From Allacma fusca (lineage: Eukaryota; Arthropoda; Collembola; Symphypleona; Sminthuridae), in NCBI GenBank assembly GCA_947179485.1, contig OX359250.1, positions 20,070,539 through 20,134,538 of the forward strand: a stretch of DNA of 64,000 bases. The letters are read 5' to 3'. The notes beneath the pieces are model-generated. The model was given only the letters and a program-made list of their open reading frames with translations. It ran no database searches and was not told the origin of the DNA. The translations under genes were made by a program, and so were the position numbers. Positions 1-14,185 of the stretch are shown here, in pieces; the first letter of the stretch is position 1, and each line of letters starts with the position of its first letter.

Positions 1-2592
1 GCACCCTATAAATGGGCCTTCAAATAGGATAGGTGTTCAGGTATGATTTCTAAGTAAGTAGCATTAATTCAATGAACCTTCACACTCCTGATAAGAGTTA
101 CATTAGTTTAAGAACATTTGTAAATTCAAAGGGGCAATAGTTCAACTGAAATAATTACAAGGAATAAGGCCGTGGTAGATAACCGCATACATTCTTGTAT
201 AGATTTAATACTCACTGAAATTTCAGGTGAGGATAAGGTCATATGTACATATATCGAAAGGTTCCAAATCTACTTGCTTCAAATGCATAAGTATGTACTA
301 TACAGATTTCTTGCATAATATACAGATAACCACTATTTCCTCAAAGAAAGCAGGGAGCTGGCACTTTGTCATGTCTAACTGTAAGATATCGTGTCTACTT
401 TTACAATTTATTATTAGAGTTGATTGGATTCCGCTAACAATAATTATCTACATTTACTCATCGGATTCGATTTGCTATATGACTGAGTAGGGAAAGACAA
501 TTAGTTTATTCCTTGTAAAAATTAATTGGTAATAATAATTATTCAGAAACAGGCGCAATGAATTTGGGGAAAGTAATTTCAACCACGTCAGGCTGTGTAA
601 GCTGTAAAACAAGCCGTCTGCAGTGGCAAGTGGTAATGATTTTGTTGAATAAGTAGCACATGATTGAAAGCAAGTATTTATGTACGTATAGGTATGGGAG
701 GCTAATAATCTGAATGAAGCACTGGGAAGGGGAAGTTGATATATTAGAAAAAGACTTACTCAAGATAAGTACAAGCAAGCAAAATTCGGTATTTGACATC
801 CCTTTAGACGAATAAAACGTACTTTTTATATGGCCAAAATTATTAGCAATACCAGGGTACTTTCCCTCTGATATTCATTTAAAAGACGTAGCGTTTCTTC
901 GCAATTGAACAAGTTATTGTGACGAAATTCAATTTATTTAATAACATAAATTAAAATAATTTGAAGTATGTATGTTAAAATGTAGCTGTAAGTAAGTAAT
1001 TATATAGAGGTACATTAAGTATTAATATATTGCGTAAAGCACTCCAGCAAACATTGGTCCTATTATCTTCAAGAACTATACACATATTAAGTTGGAAGCG
1101 GAGTCTGGAAAAATCAAAAAAAAATCCAGTACGTAACCTTGCAACTACTGAACATAATGTCGAGGTTAATGAGCTTTCCGCAATGTCGGCAGTCGGCATC
1201 AGGTATGCTTGATTGTAGTGTTTTTGTATACGTCTGCAAATGAAAACCCAGGCGTAATACAGTGTACATACATTAAAGCGTAGCAATACATATTATGAAC
1301 TATTATAACAGAAAGGTTGATATTCGGAGTACATTTTGAGACAATAAAGAAAATGTAAATTGTTTGTTCTCGAAAGCAATACTTGTGCTGTACAGCAATA
1401 ATTATCTGCGACAATACGCTGAACGATACTAGTAACAGTATAAGTGCTCTCACATAGTACCGCATGTGGGAACTTTGGATGGTTGATAACGCTTGACGAA
1501 TGACTCAAACCAAGTAGTTCCACGTAGGAAATGACAGGTATTCCAATGGGATTACGATTGGATGAAACTGCTGCATGCGTATCCTGTGAGGTTACAATAC
1601 AACATTTTTGTAGTATTTCAAAGGTTGTCGAACTGTCCCCAAAATACAATCAAGCAGAAATAACCTTCACCAAATATTCTTCTGTGCAATTTCTTCCAAG
1701 GCTAAGTTGAGTTACTTTCATACGTGGAAAGAGCTTCCAATTCAGAGCGGTGGTCTAGTGTCAGGTCACAATAGGATTCTCTAATTAGATATTTATAACA
1801 TACCTTCGGTGTTTCGAAATTTGCAGAACCTTAAAGTATAATGATAGCAAGGTGATGTCTACACATTTCATCAATACACCTGTCATAACTTATAGCCCTT
1901 TGAAAAACCTCTTGTCAAGCGTTAACCCGGAAAGCAAATGAATGAATGAAACTGTACGATTGTACAAAATTTACTTTCAGCGAGTTTTCGTGTTGTAGCT
2001 TGCAGCTAAGTAACTTTGTGCACTGTGGCAGTTGACAGATATGTCTGAAATAACTTACAAAACTTCAATCAAATTCAATTCATTGTTCAAACCAGCTCAT
2101 TTTCTAATAACAATATTACTAAAAGGATTTTAATAATGTCTTGTCTCATGCTTAAACGGTGGTAAAATGAGCGGGCAAAGCAATTCTAACACACAACAAT
2201 TAATTTCAAAATAAAAGTAGTAACGGTAATACAGAGGTTGTACTGAGGTTAATAATATTAAACTTATGTAACTTAACAGACTGCTTGCCAAAGACCCCGT
2301 ATTTGCATAGAGAACCACTGAAAAAATGTTTTTTGTGAACTGTCTTATACATCATTATGGCATACCAAACCATTTGGTTTGATGACTGCACACAGAACCA
2401 ATGTGGTTGTCCATGCTACTTACCAGGTGACAATACTCAAGAAAAACATGAAAAAGTGAAACTGGACTATGATTTGATTACATAAGTATAGCTGAGGTGG
2501 AATAAAACATGACTGGCGAATTTCTGTAGGGAAAGTTTTTATTTTCTTTCTGTCACTTTAACATCCCATAATTGTACAAAATTTCGTAACAT
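1..2592. other. Intergenic stretch, no gene recognised
   Basis: AT-rich DNA downstream of RpS20. Short open frames exist on both strands, the longest being a minus-strand frame at 1293-1649 of 118 codons. None has a recognisable domain, a signal peptide with a plausible continuation, or splice sites joining it to a neighbouring frame. No tRNA-like, tandem-repeat or transposon-end structure stood out. The 3' end of RpS20 transcripts should lie at its right edge. Confidence 0.5.
2538..2543 (-). terminator. RpS20 polyadenylation signal
   Basis: The minus strand reads AATAAA here, 50 bases past the RpS20 stop codon. This is the expected distance for a short ribosomal-protein 3' UTR. Confidence 0.7.
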
Positions 2593-3571
2593 TTACGAAT
2601 CAGCAACAGTGACTTCAGCTTCTACACCAGGCTCCAAGCTGACGGAGGTCTAAAAAAAACAAATATCCATCAGTTACTCCATTCTCTCAGGATGATTTCT
2701 ATCTACAACATCATAATGGTTAACCCAAGTAAAAAAAAAGCAACAAAGAAAACTTACAATATCCTTCACAACTTCGGACGGGCTGTGAAGATCAATCACC
2801 CGCTTGTGGATGCGGAGTTGGAAGCGATCCCAGGTCTTGGAACCCTCACCACAAGGAGTTTTCCTGGTAGTAATTCGAAGTACCTACATAGAACAAATCC
2901 ATCTTCAGTATACCATGCCTCCGAACACATCTAAGCACCCTCATACTAATCCCTACCTTAGTTGGCAGACGAACTGGTCCCTTAACCTTCAACTGCTTCT
3001 CCTTAGCTCCCTTGACCAAGTCAAAGCACACTGAAAGTACAGAACAAAAATTTCCAAATTATTTCATATCCTCAAAATTCTATCCCCAATCAAACCGACT
3101 CTTCAACACAACCACAATTTACCTTTCTCAAGTGATTTGACATTCCTGGAGGTCAAAGTAATACGGATCCGATGGATAACTTGCTCCTCGGCCGCTGGTT
3201 TGCCGGTATCCTTGTAAGCAGACTAAACAAAACCAAAATACTTCAAAAACCTGTATTTCCGCCTCCATCATTCTATCCCCCAAAATTAATTCCCCTACAT
3301 GAAACCCAAAAATTTAACTTTCCCAAAAATTATTTAATAAAGGAATTCTGATATCTATTCTCATATAAATCTACTCAGAACATACAAGCTGCTTCGACAT
3401 TATTTAAGGCATCCACATGAGTCGAGAGTCGACCATGCCGCCATGAGGACATGAAGTGAGCGGCATGGTGAGTCCCAAAGTGAATTAAAAATGATATTAC
3501 TATTAAAATAAATTTAATTAATTAATAATTATAATATCGAATTTAACTCTAATATATATTCTACTTACCAT
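2593..3571 (-). CDS. RpS20: 40S ribosomal protein S20 (uS10)
   Basis: Component of the small ribosomal subunit head. The coding exons on the minus strand are 3569-3571 (ATG only), 3123-3222, 2957-3030, 2758-2883 and 2593-2649. They total 360 bases, giving 119 residues, the same length as human RPS20. All four introns are GT-AG and phases match. The product starts [15 protein letters not shown], and the family landmarks [48 protein letters not shown] and [15 protein letters not shown] follow in order. It ends EAEVTVADS, close to the family C-terminus. The first exon ends immediately after the start codon, a common arrangement for ribosomal-protein genes. A pyrimidine run (TCTTTT on the minus strand near 3626-3632) upstream of the ATG could be a TOP/TCT-type start, though this is inferred. 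The gene is divergent from NDUFS2, whose ATG is about 340 bases away. No odd residue was noticed. Confidence 0.97.
3432..3469. repeat. 10-bp perfect hairpin in RpS20 intron 1
   Basis: Arms ACCATGCCGC (3432-3441) and GCGGCATGGT (3460-3469) are perfect inverse complements around an 18-base loop. It sits in the first intron of RpS20, in surroundings far richer in A/T than the arms. I see no C/D-box or H/ACA-box set that would make it a snoRNA. Confidence 0.6.
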
Positions 3572-3911
3572 TTTCTGGTCGAGTTAATCTTCTTGATCAG
3601 CGCTGAACCAGTCAAAATTCAAAAGACCGATGATAGAGTTTCCGCACCTTTCGCACTGAATTCACAGCATGGAGTGTGAGTTGATGTTCAAAAGTTGGGA
3701 TTCCACACTCCCTTTCACGTTCCATCCCGGAGTGTAGGGGCCGCTTGAAGCGTGAACGTCCCCGCGGCATTTTCAAAAATAAGATCTAATAAAAATCCCA
3801 TAGGCAATAGGCAATTTGTTGAAAGGGGTTCCATTTAAATTTGGAAGTTGCTTCAAATTACAGATTCGGCCGAAGAATATTTAATCCAGCAACGGTTTGT
3901 CGAAACCGATC
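3572..3911. promoter_or_regulatory. Bidirectional promoter of RpS20 and NDUFS2
   Basis: About 340 bases separate the two start codons, so both 5' UTRs and core promoters must fit here (the RpS20 leader lies left, the NDUFS2 leader right). The heptamer GGAGTGT occurs at 3671-3677 and 3729-3735, and inverted (ACACTCC) at 3705-3711. TTCACG (3714-3719) and CGTGAA (3751-3756) form another inverted pair. A 10-bp palindrome TTCGGCCGAA lies at 3865-3874. The stretch is more GC-rich than its surroundings. Start sites are not fixed by the sequence alone. Confidence 0.65.
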
Positions 3912-6518
<2,607 letters not shown>

Positions 6519-6707
6519 TTTTCCGTGGAGTAACTAAATTAATCATTCAGCAATTTTGCCAGAACGGAACTGTGAATTACGATGCATTTTTCGTGATGGG
6601 TTTACTCTGCTCAGTGAGAGTAAAGAAAATCTGTAGTTATAAATTACATTTGAATGTCTCGTGAACTAAGTCACTATCAATGCTAATTCTTAAGTTCAAG
6701 TTGGTCA

Positions 6708-6713
6708 AATAAA
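6708..6713 (+). terminator. NDUFS2 polyadenylation signal
   Basis: AATAAA about 190 bases after the NDUFS2 stop codon. It is the first canonical signal downstream. Confidence 0.65.
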
Positions 6714-6719
6714 CGTAGT

Positions 6720-9700
6720 TTTATGCCCGGAAAAGGCGTTATCACATTTTAAATATGGTGTTATTATATTAGGTGACTGTGTGCTGATATATTTTTAGAA
6801 TCAGAGGTGTCTCATTTGGTTCTCTCATACTTGCATACGTGATCACATGTGTAACATATAAAATACCAATAATGAGACTACCTAAATCTACATCCTTAAC
6901 ACCATTCTCAAGTTTCTAGTCACTTCTTTTACCTCGCCAAGATTTTATTTGCACAGGTGTATTGCACAACCTCCCATTAGTGCCGTGTTATTGCTTTAGT
7001 GTCTTCCTGTGAAGCAAGCAAATAACCCTCGAATCTACTGAAATACTTATTAAGCTTATAGTAAACCATTTTTTAGTACACATAAAATTTGTTAACTCCA
7101 TTTCTACCCCTCTGTCAAATTTTTTTCTAGATAACTTGATTAGTAGTGCCTATACATTTCCTTGTTTTAATGATTGTTATTATCATGAACATTATTTGGC
7201 TTCGTGTTCCGGTCTAATGTATAGGTACGCTACTTGTAATGAAATTCGTAGTCCACGAGCGCAAGTAATTCCTAATCCATCACTACCACTAGGGCAGTAA
7301 CACCTTAGCTCTTCATCTTCATTTCGGGTCCGGCATTTACAAAGAGAATTGTTTGTTTTGACAAATTTTCCACTCCCATTGCTATTATGTGTAACCAAGG
7401 TTATACTTACTGTACTGAATGAGTTCTGAAGTGGTGGGCTGAATAGCAAGCAGCATGGTTACATAGAGATGAAGTACTGACGTAAGAAAAAAAAAGAAGC
7501 ACGAGTACACGAGCGAGTGCAACGCGACTCTTCCCGCAGTAACTATACCTTTTGGGTGCAAAATTGACATATAATTTAGCAATAGTCATAGGAGTCAATC
7601 TCAGTTTAGAAACCAAATAGTCAGAAAAATATTTGCCACTATAATTATTAAAGCAATAGTATTTTAAACAGGTCCGTGAGAATTTGCTGTTAGCAAGAGT
7701 CTATATTTGACTCGTGTGGTCATGAGTCGTGAATGTCTTCTAGCAAAATCTTTCCTTTTTGTTAGGTTTTGTCCTCACCCGTGCAGTCTATAGCAACGTC
7801 TATACGTCGTCTACTCTTCCAGCCTCCTTGAAGCGAGCCAGAAAATCAATATTTGTTACTGACTGTACTGACCCTAATAAAATCACAATTAATGCCTCCG
7901 ACTACTAGTATTTTAAGTGGGTTCGTGCCGGTGCAGCTACTCGTAAATTCTAACATGAAAATACAAGTAATTGCACCTCCAACCCCTACCTCACATACTT
8001 ACCTGAGCGCGTAAGCACAACACAAAAAAGTTACAGAAAGGATGGAACCATACCAAAACTTGGCTTTAGCTTTCCTTGCATTACTTTTTATATTCACTTG
8101 TTTGGACTACATCAAATTATGCCATGGTTTATTATGTGTGCATGCATACATTTTTTACACTGCAATTTTTTTGTGTGGCTAAAAACAACGCCATACCTTC
8201 CTATATTTAAGCGAAAGGATTTACAGGTTAGGGTTAGAGCGGAATGCATTACAAGTTACAAGTAAAAAAAACAGAAACAAGCGACATATTTCCCTGTGTG
8301 CATCCTGCATGCACAATCTCATTCCATTTTGAAACGATAAACAAAACACGACCGCTCTATCTGGTATAAAGTGTAATATAGTGCAGTGTGCTTAATAGTA
8401 CCACACTATCCCATGTTCCTCTAAAAGGGGAGAATTGCAACAACTGTACTTCCTACAAAACCCCAAACACACCTAACATAAGACCTCTTTATTGCCGTAA
8501 ACCTTTCCCATATATACACGATCCTTGTCTCCTCTGATCCTCAGTCCCACTACTGTCATACAGGTGTGGTTAAGTACACAACAGCAAAAGACACCCTCTC
8601 TCAAAGCCTGTGAAATACATCCTAACCAGATTGAATGTCTCATCACACATCAAATACATACCCCCTCATACAATTATTCATCCATTTATTATGCATACAC
8701 TAAATCCAAGGAGCAGAACAACCGAGTTAGTCTTCTTGATCCCTATCTTACTGTACTACATTAGGCCACGTACATGCTCACCAGCCTTTAAGAACCACTG
8801 TTGTACTATTTTAGATCCACGGCCAAGATACTCACATATACGAGCATACCTACTTTAACCCACCATGTACCACAGCGTCACCACAACACATTTAACTCTT
8901 TACCTTAAAAATCTACGCACAACTATCTATAGCCCCAGCCACGGCCACAGCCACAGACACAGTCATAGCCAACTCAGCAACTAAACCCATAGATTCTAGA
9001 ATATAGCCAACATTCGTACTTGTGCAGCCATAAGCAAATACAACTATTGACTTGTATATCCGCGTAAATAATTTTGTTTCATCTCCACTAAACTTAAGTT
9101 TTAGCAATTGTGCGCTAGCACTTACTCTACAGCATCAGCTTCAACAGTACTATAACAGCATTGCTTAAAAATTCCAGCTGGGACTATTCTAACTCGGTAT
9201 CTCCAGCCTCGTCCACATTCTATACGATTCCTATATGATAGGGAGGCTTGGTGCTAAAATCCCGGCACTAAATACTTGATGTCCTAAATGCTAAATGTAA
9301 TTTTTATACTGACTATATGTCACATGTGCTCTCAATCCCTATACCCCATACTACTGTATTTTTTCTCTACTTTAAATCCCTACGTTTTTCTCCTCACAAA
9401 ATGCATACTACTTTTTCAACGTATACTGTAAGTAAACACCCCACATATACTTTTAGCATCCTCAAAGCATCGTATTTTTCCCTACTAAATCCTATAGGTG
9501 CTAAATGCAAAGAATTCCGTTAATATAGGAAACATAGTCCACAAACGTGACTGGTGTCACTGGATTCCCATCCAACTGCTTCTTAAGAGCAGTAATAAAA
9601 GCAACTCTGTGAGTCTAAGCCTTTTTACATCCACACGACATAGATTTGTACAAATACACAGTCCACATCCAGGGAGCGAGAGCGAGTCAACACACTGTGG
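6720..9700. other. Intergenic stretch; right part strongly C-rich and G-poor
   Basis: No gene recognised; the open frames here are short and domain-free. From about 8.0 to 9.7 kb the plus strand is markedly richer in C than G, with runs such as CCCCAAACACACC and many ACA/CTA words. The composition before about 7.9 kb is ordinary AT-rich. The skewed part lies just upstream of the presumed AGFG1 promoter. Confidence 0.5.
8935..8962. repeat. GCCACA-type short tandem repeat
   Basis: Imperfect tandem copies of GCCACA/GCCACG in the C-rich upstream block. They give an Ala/Val-repeat frame on the minus strand that I regard as non-coding. Confidence 0.6.
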
Positions 9701-10197
9701 TTCAACTGTGTCTGAAAAACTCTGCTCTGTTCTTCCAAAGGTATAAGGTTAAGTTTTGACTTGGACAAGACAAGTACATACATAAAGGGCGAGCGACTCT
9801 CCTACTCTCCTCTCCTCTCCTCTCACGTATATAGCAATAGCAAGAGAAGAGAGCCGTTACTCCTCATACTATTATAGCTTTTGAGAGTGTGCATGCTGAC
9901 TATTGCAGACCCATGTTATAATGGCCTGAGTATACACTTCATACTGAGAGTTGAGTTGGGAACGAGAAAGACTGAAAGAGGATGTTGGATTTGTGAGTGC
10001 ACAGTGCACAGTGCAGCGAGAGCTAGTATGGGCATAGGATGGTGGTTTTAGTGTTAAGTAAGTAATGCTATGTTTTGTGGCAGCCTGAGACATGGCCCGT
10101 GACATACATACCTACATCCGTATGTAACTACTTAAGACATAAAAGAGTCACCGTCGACTCGAATAATATATAATATGGAGACTTTTTAACTCCTCAC

Positions 10198-10440
10198 GAG
10201 AGAGAGAGAGAGAACCCATCAAGAACTGAACTCCTTACTTTTCTACGAGTCTCAAGTATTGTATACAATTCTCTATAGTTGTGTGTACATGTGTGTGTGT
10301 GTGTGTGGTGTGGAGGAAGGGAAAAAAAATTAAAACAGATTGAGTAAATGTTTTACCCATAGTCTCTGTCCCTATATACAGTTCTCTGTGTGACTGTGTG
10401 TACTGTGTACTGTGTGTGTGTGTGTTGTGTATGTGTGCGA
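10198..10440. repeat. Cluster of GA and GT microsatellites
   Basis: Contains (GA)7-8 at 10198-10213, (GT)9 at about 10291-10309, and broken TGTGTG arrays at 10386-10440. GAGAG runs are binding sites for GAGA-type factors in insects, so the location in a putative promoter may matter. Confidence 0.8.
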
Positions 10441-10571
10441 GTGTGAGTTGTGAGTGTAACTTTTATACAGAGCTGAAGCTGAAGGAGCGCACTATACGAA
10501 ATCACATAAGCTCCCTATGTTGTGTCCTAACATTTAAAAGTCTGCCTGCTGTATTAAAACTGAACTGTACT

Positions 10572-10585
10572 TGACGTCACATTGG
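10572..10585 (+). promoter_or_regulatory. CRE palindrome followed by inverted CCAAT box
   Basis: The full consensus TGACGTCA (10572-10579) is followed after one base by ATTGG (10581-10585), the complement of CCAAT. The pair lies in the presumed AGFG1 promoter. Occupancy by CREB/ATF or NF-Y factors is a family-based inference. Confidence 0.5.
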
Positions 10586-11594
10586 TTATCATTTTCATTC
10601 GCATTTTATTCATTCTAATTGTATTGTAACAAGTCAAAAGTGTGACTATATCTACGAGGACGTTTCTCTCCTTCCTTCTCCGTAACTTTTTGTCGTTCCT
10701 TTTTCTCAGAGGAGAGCAACCTCATCACTGTCACACACTGTATACATGAGAAGGAGACACAAATTCAAAAATATTTAAGTGAGTGACCACTTTCTCAAAA
10801 AAAAAAAAAAATCTTTTTTGAAAAAAAATAAATAAAAAAACAAAAAATAATAACACTACTGTGTATAACATTCTTCAAGGTAAAGTCATCTTGTTGTACA
10901 AATTTTGTTTCAAAAGTGTCACGGGACCTCGTGTGATTTTTTTTTGTTCGTGAGATATTTCTTAGTACTTACTTACATACAATAATTTATGTATCGTGAA
11001 TCCTGGGACTGGTGTTTGTTTGGTCAATAGGAAGAGCTATATGTCATTTTGAGGGGCTTCTGTGACTGGATTTGTTGGTGAGGGTTTGGTACTTTTGAGG
11101 CTTTGGTAAACTGTGAGTACTTTCAGAGGAAGGTTATTGTTGGATGGTTATTTCGAATATTATTGTTTCTATCCAGGATTGAGATTTTGAGGGGTTTTTT
11201 TTGACAGGATTAAAGTATGAATTTTTTGACGTTAATAATAAATGTATTTTTGTTTAAGTTTGTTTAGGAGATCAGCTTGAGGGGAATTGCAAGGTGCTTT
11301 TTGAAACTTGATATCGCTCCGATGATACTACCGGAAGAGTGGTTGAGTGTCGGTTATTGTAAGCTGGAAATCTTGATTTTTGACGGGAAGTGAGGAGGGC
11401 TGTTGGTGGTATTGGTGGGGAGCAGCAGCTGGACGGAAATAATAGGATACTTTGGAAATTTCACTTTTTTTTAGGTTGTGTGTTAGTTGAGGGGTGCTGT
11501 AGAAACAGGTGCTTTAATGTTTTTGTGAAATTTATTCTTTGTGCTTCTGTATACTTTACGTAATATGTCAATTCTGTGGACATATCAAAACATG

Positions 11595-11785
11595 ACTAGG
11601 ACGTAAAACCTGACTTTGCAGGCTTGCAGTGGCTGGGAACTTAGGCGATTTCTCGCTATGCCATACCAGCCGTACTATTACTTATCAATGCATTTCCATG
11701 ATGGAACTCTATGCTCTTGACTACCCGATTGAAAAAGCTGACAGTGTGCACTAGCTTTTGACCAAATAAGTTACAGGTCCTTATC
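11595..11785 (+). repeat. Left 191-bp TIR of the MULE-type element
   Basis: Runs from ACTAGGACG to CCTTATC and pairs base for base, without gaps, with the reverse complement of 14186-14376. There are about four mismatches. Confidence 0.9.
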
Positions 11786-11847
11786 AGTGCATGATTGTGT
11801 TAAATTTACTACTCTCGTTCAATCCCTTGAGCTCTGGTAATTGTAAC

Positions 11848-13077
11848 CAGTGCTGCGATCGGGTCAAGTAATTTCAAAACTTGACCATGAACTTGACTTG
11901 ACCACGAAACTTCAAGTAAGTTTCAAGACACAACCAGAACTTGATAACTCGCGTTCGTGTAATTACTTGACTTGTCAAGTTCAAGTAATCAAGTAACTTT
12001 ATAAGACCCGAACTTGATCAAGTAGTTAAAGTTCCAAACTTGACTTGAACTTGACTTGACCATGACTTGAACGCGACTTGAACTTGATAATTCAAGTTAA
12101 GTATCACAAAAATTAAAACATGACCACAATAACTTGTCGAACTTGTTTCGGCAAATTATTTCCTTTAGACGGAAAACCAAAACGCATTCAGAAAACAATT
12201 TTACTAAAATTGTTTATTTAAAACAATTCGAGGACAACTTTGAGCGCATATTGAATACAGTAAAAGATCGATATAATTGACTACAATTTATAAAGGATTT
12301 TCCCTTATAAAAACGTCTAAAGCATTGTATAAATGAAAGTTGGGGTCAAACAAATGCATCCCTGATATCGATACATTCCTTATAAGCTGAGCCCTTAAAA
12401 CGGACTTTCACTGTATATCTGACAAGTTTTATTTAATGTTCATATATGCATATACCTATTTGAGTATTACCAGTACTCTTAACTTAATATTTAATAAACT
12501 AGTATTTACTTATTTATTAAACGCTTTTCGTAAAGGGCCATCCAAGTACATTTTATATTGTAATTTATTTACACAAGTTGAACTAATATTTCTAATTATA
12601 AGCTACAATATGAATTATCAAGATAATTCTTTCTTTTCATGAAGAGGCCTCTGCAAAAACTAACAATAACGTCTGATAAACAAGACCTTCATAAAACTGA
12701 CTCTGATTTTGAACTTTGTTGCTTAATTTATGACAAAATACTCTGAACACGACATGAAATTGGATTGTGATTTTGAAATTGCGTCCGTCCTTTATGGCAT
12801 GCGCAATCTAAAATTACTTGAACTTGACCATGAAATCTCAAGTTCATGGTCAAGTTTTTTCTTTCCATTACTTGACCCTGAACTTGACTTGAGGTTTAAG
12901 TAAATTTCCCTTACTTGTACTTGAACCTGACTTGTCTTAAAATGTCATGGTCAAGCCGAGTACGTACTTGAACTTGACCCGAAAGATTCAAGTAAAAAAA
13001 TTTGCATACTTGAACTTGACCCGAACTTGAACTTGACTCGAAAACTCAAGTATTACTTGAACTTGTCCGCAGCACTG
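11848..13077. mobile_element. Non-autonomous hAT element nested in the MULE
   Basis: A 1230-base element with short inverted ends CAGTGCTGCG (11848-11857) and CGCAGCACTG (13068-13077). It is flanked by the perfect 8-bp duplication ATTGTAAC (11840-11847 and 13078-13085). CAG-type ends plus an 8-bp duplication are diagnostic of hAT transposons. Both flanks inside the element (about 11864-12110 and 12810-13065) are dense arrays of ACTTG/CAAGT words in variants of AACTTGACTTG. Subterminal repeats of this kind bind transposase in characterised hAT elements. The middle has no transposase coding region. Confidence 0.88.
12258..12413. mobile_element. Pogo-like short element remnant inside the hAT element
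   Basis: 156 bases bounded by imperfect inverted ends CAGTAAAAGATCGATATAA (left) and, as reverse complement of the right end, CAGTGAAAGTCCGTTTTAA. By eye they agree at 14 of 19 positions. TA flanks both sides (12256-12257 and 12414-12415). CAGTRAAA..CGATATAA ends with a TA duplication fit the pogo/Tigger group. The ends are more diverged than the TIRs of the enclosing MULE. Confidence 0.5.
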
Positions 13078-14185
13078 ATTGTAACCGAAGAAACGATAAT
13101 CTGGGGAAATGTTCCAATGGTTCGATAATATACTGCGACGTGAACATTACTGTTACCCCGGTGTCGTTTCTTCGAATTGAATGCTGATGTCCTTTATCGA
13201 AGGTCACACGAGCCAACAAAGTAAACCTGGTGTTACTATCTGCTTCCATATTTCTACAGTTGTACTCCTGTTAATATGACCCATAAATAAAGCTGACAGA
13301 TCCTCACGAAGGAAATAGTAGGCTTCCAAATTTTCATTGAAATATGTATTCCTGCTTGTAAAAAAACCAATACAGTCAAACAAGTGGCAGTTTTTAAGAC
13401 TACCCCATATTAGGGGCAATGGTCAAAATTTCAATTCACCTATATTTCAGCTTTTTCCGAAGGGCACCGCACAATCCTTACGAGAATATGCCCCCTGTTC
13501 GATCTCGATAAGAGAATTCCTGGAGGGTGCACTGAAGAGTAGATCATTTTTGATAATTGGCCCAAAGAAATCGTAATGCAGGATTCGGAGATATCCCGGG
13601 TTAAAGTTAGTGAAAAATGAGGGGGGGCTCTTGGGGTACGAAAAATGGGCTCGTTCCATTTTGCGAAAAAAAAAAATATGCAGCCGCTGTACCAACAATA
13701 AATTGTCGCCCAGCATCGTAGTAGTTAGCTCTTAACTAATGTTTACTATATTATAATTAATTAATCTTATTCTCTAAGTGTTTACTAATGAAAATATTAT
13801 TGTGGTTCTGGTAAATTAAATACTTACATCGGAAATTCCTCGGACAAATGCACAAAATTACTGTAGAATAAAGAAACCCCTTACGTAAAACAATTAAGAC
13901 TACTTCATACAAACAGTTTAAGTTCAATTTAAGAAGAAAATTAATGAAAACAAGCCAAAACACTAAACTCAACTCAATTCGAAACTCCTTTGACGAAACG
14001 GAAAGATTCGCGCGAGACTAAATGCATCGATGATAGAAACATTGCAGTGTGAATCATCTTAACAATAAATTCAACATATTATTTTCATTACGGTGCTTTT
14101 AATAAATTATTCATTTTAATCGTTTTAATACCATTATGTGTGAGAAATTAATTCTCATGTACATTATTAAGTACTCAAGGGACCA

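Larger units (their letters stand above)
9700..10900 (+). promoter_or_regulatory. Probable promoter and 5' leader region of AGFG1
   Basis: Inferred, not proven. The plus strand changes from C-rich (8.0-9.7 kb) to G-rich (about 10.95-11.5 kb) across this region. The interval concentrates promoter-like elements: a CTCTCC run near 9800-9825, a GA run at 10198-10213, several GT runs at 10291-10440, a perfect CRE with an adjacent ATTGG at 10572-10585, and a long A-rich tract at 10797-10855. The next gene on the plus strand is AGFG1, whose first coding exon is about 4.6 kb downstream, so a non-coding first exon here is plausible. The exact start site is unknown. Confidence 0.4.

Noticed and set aside
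1293-1649. 118-codon minus-strand frame near the left edge
   Set aside because: Cysteine- and serine-rich translation without any family resemblance, signal peptide or nearby exons.
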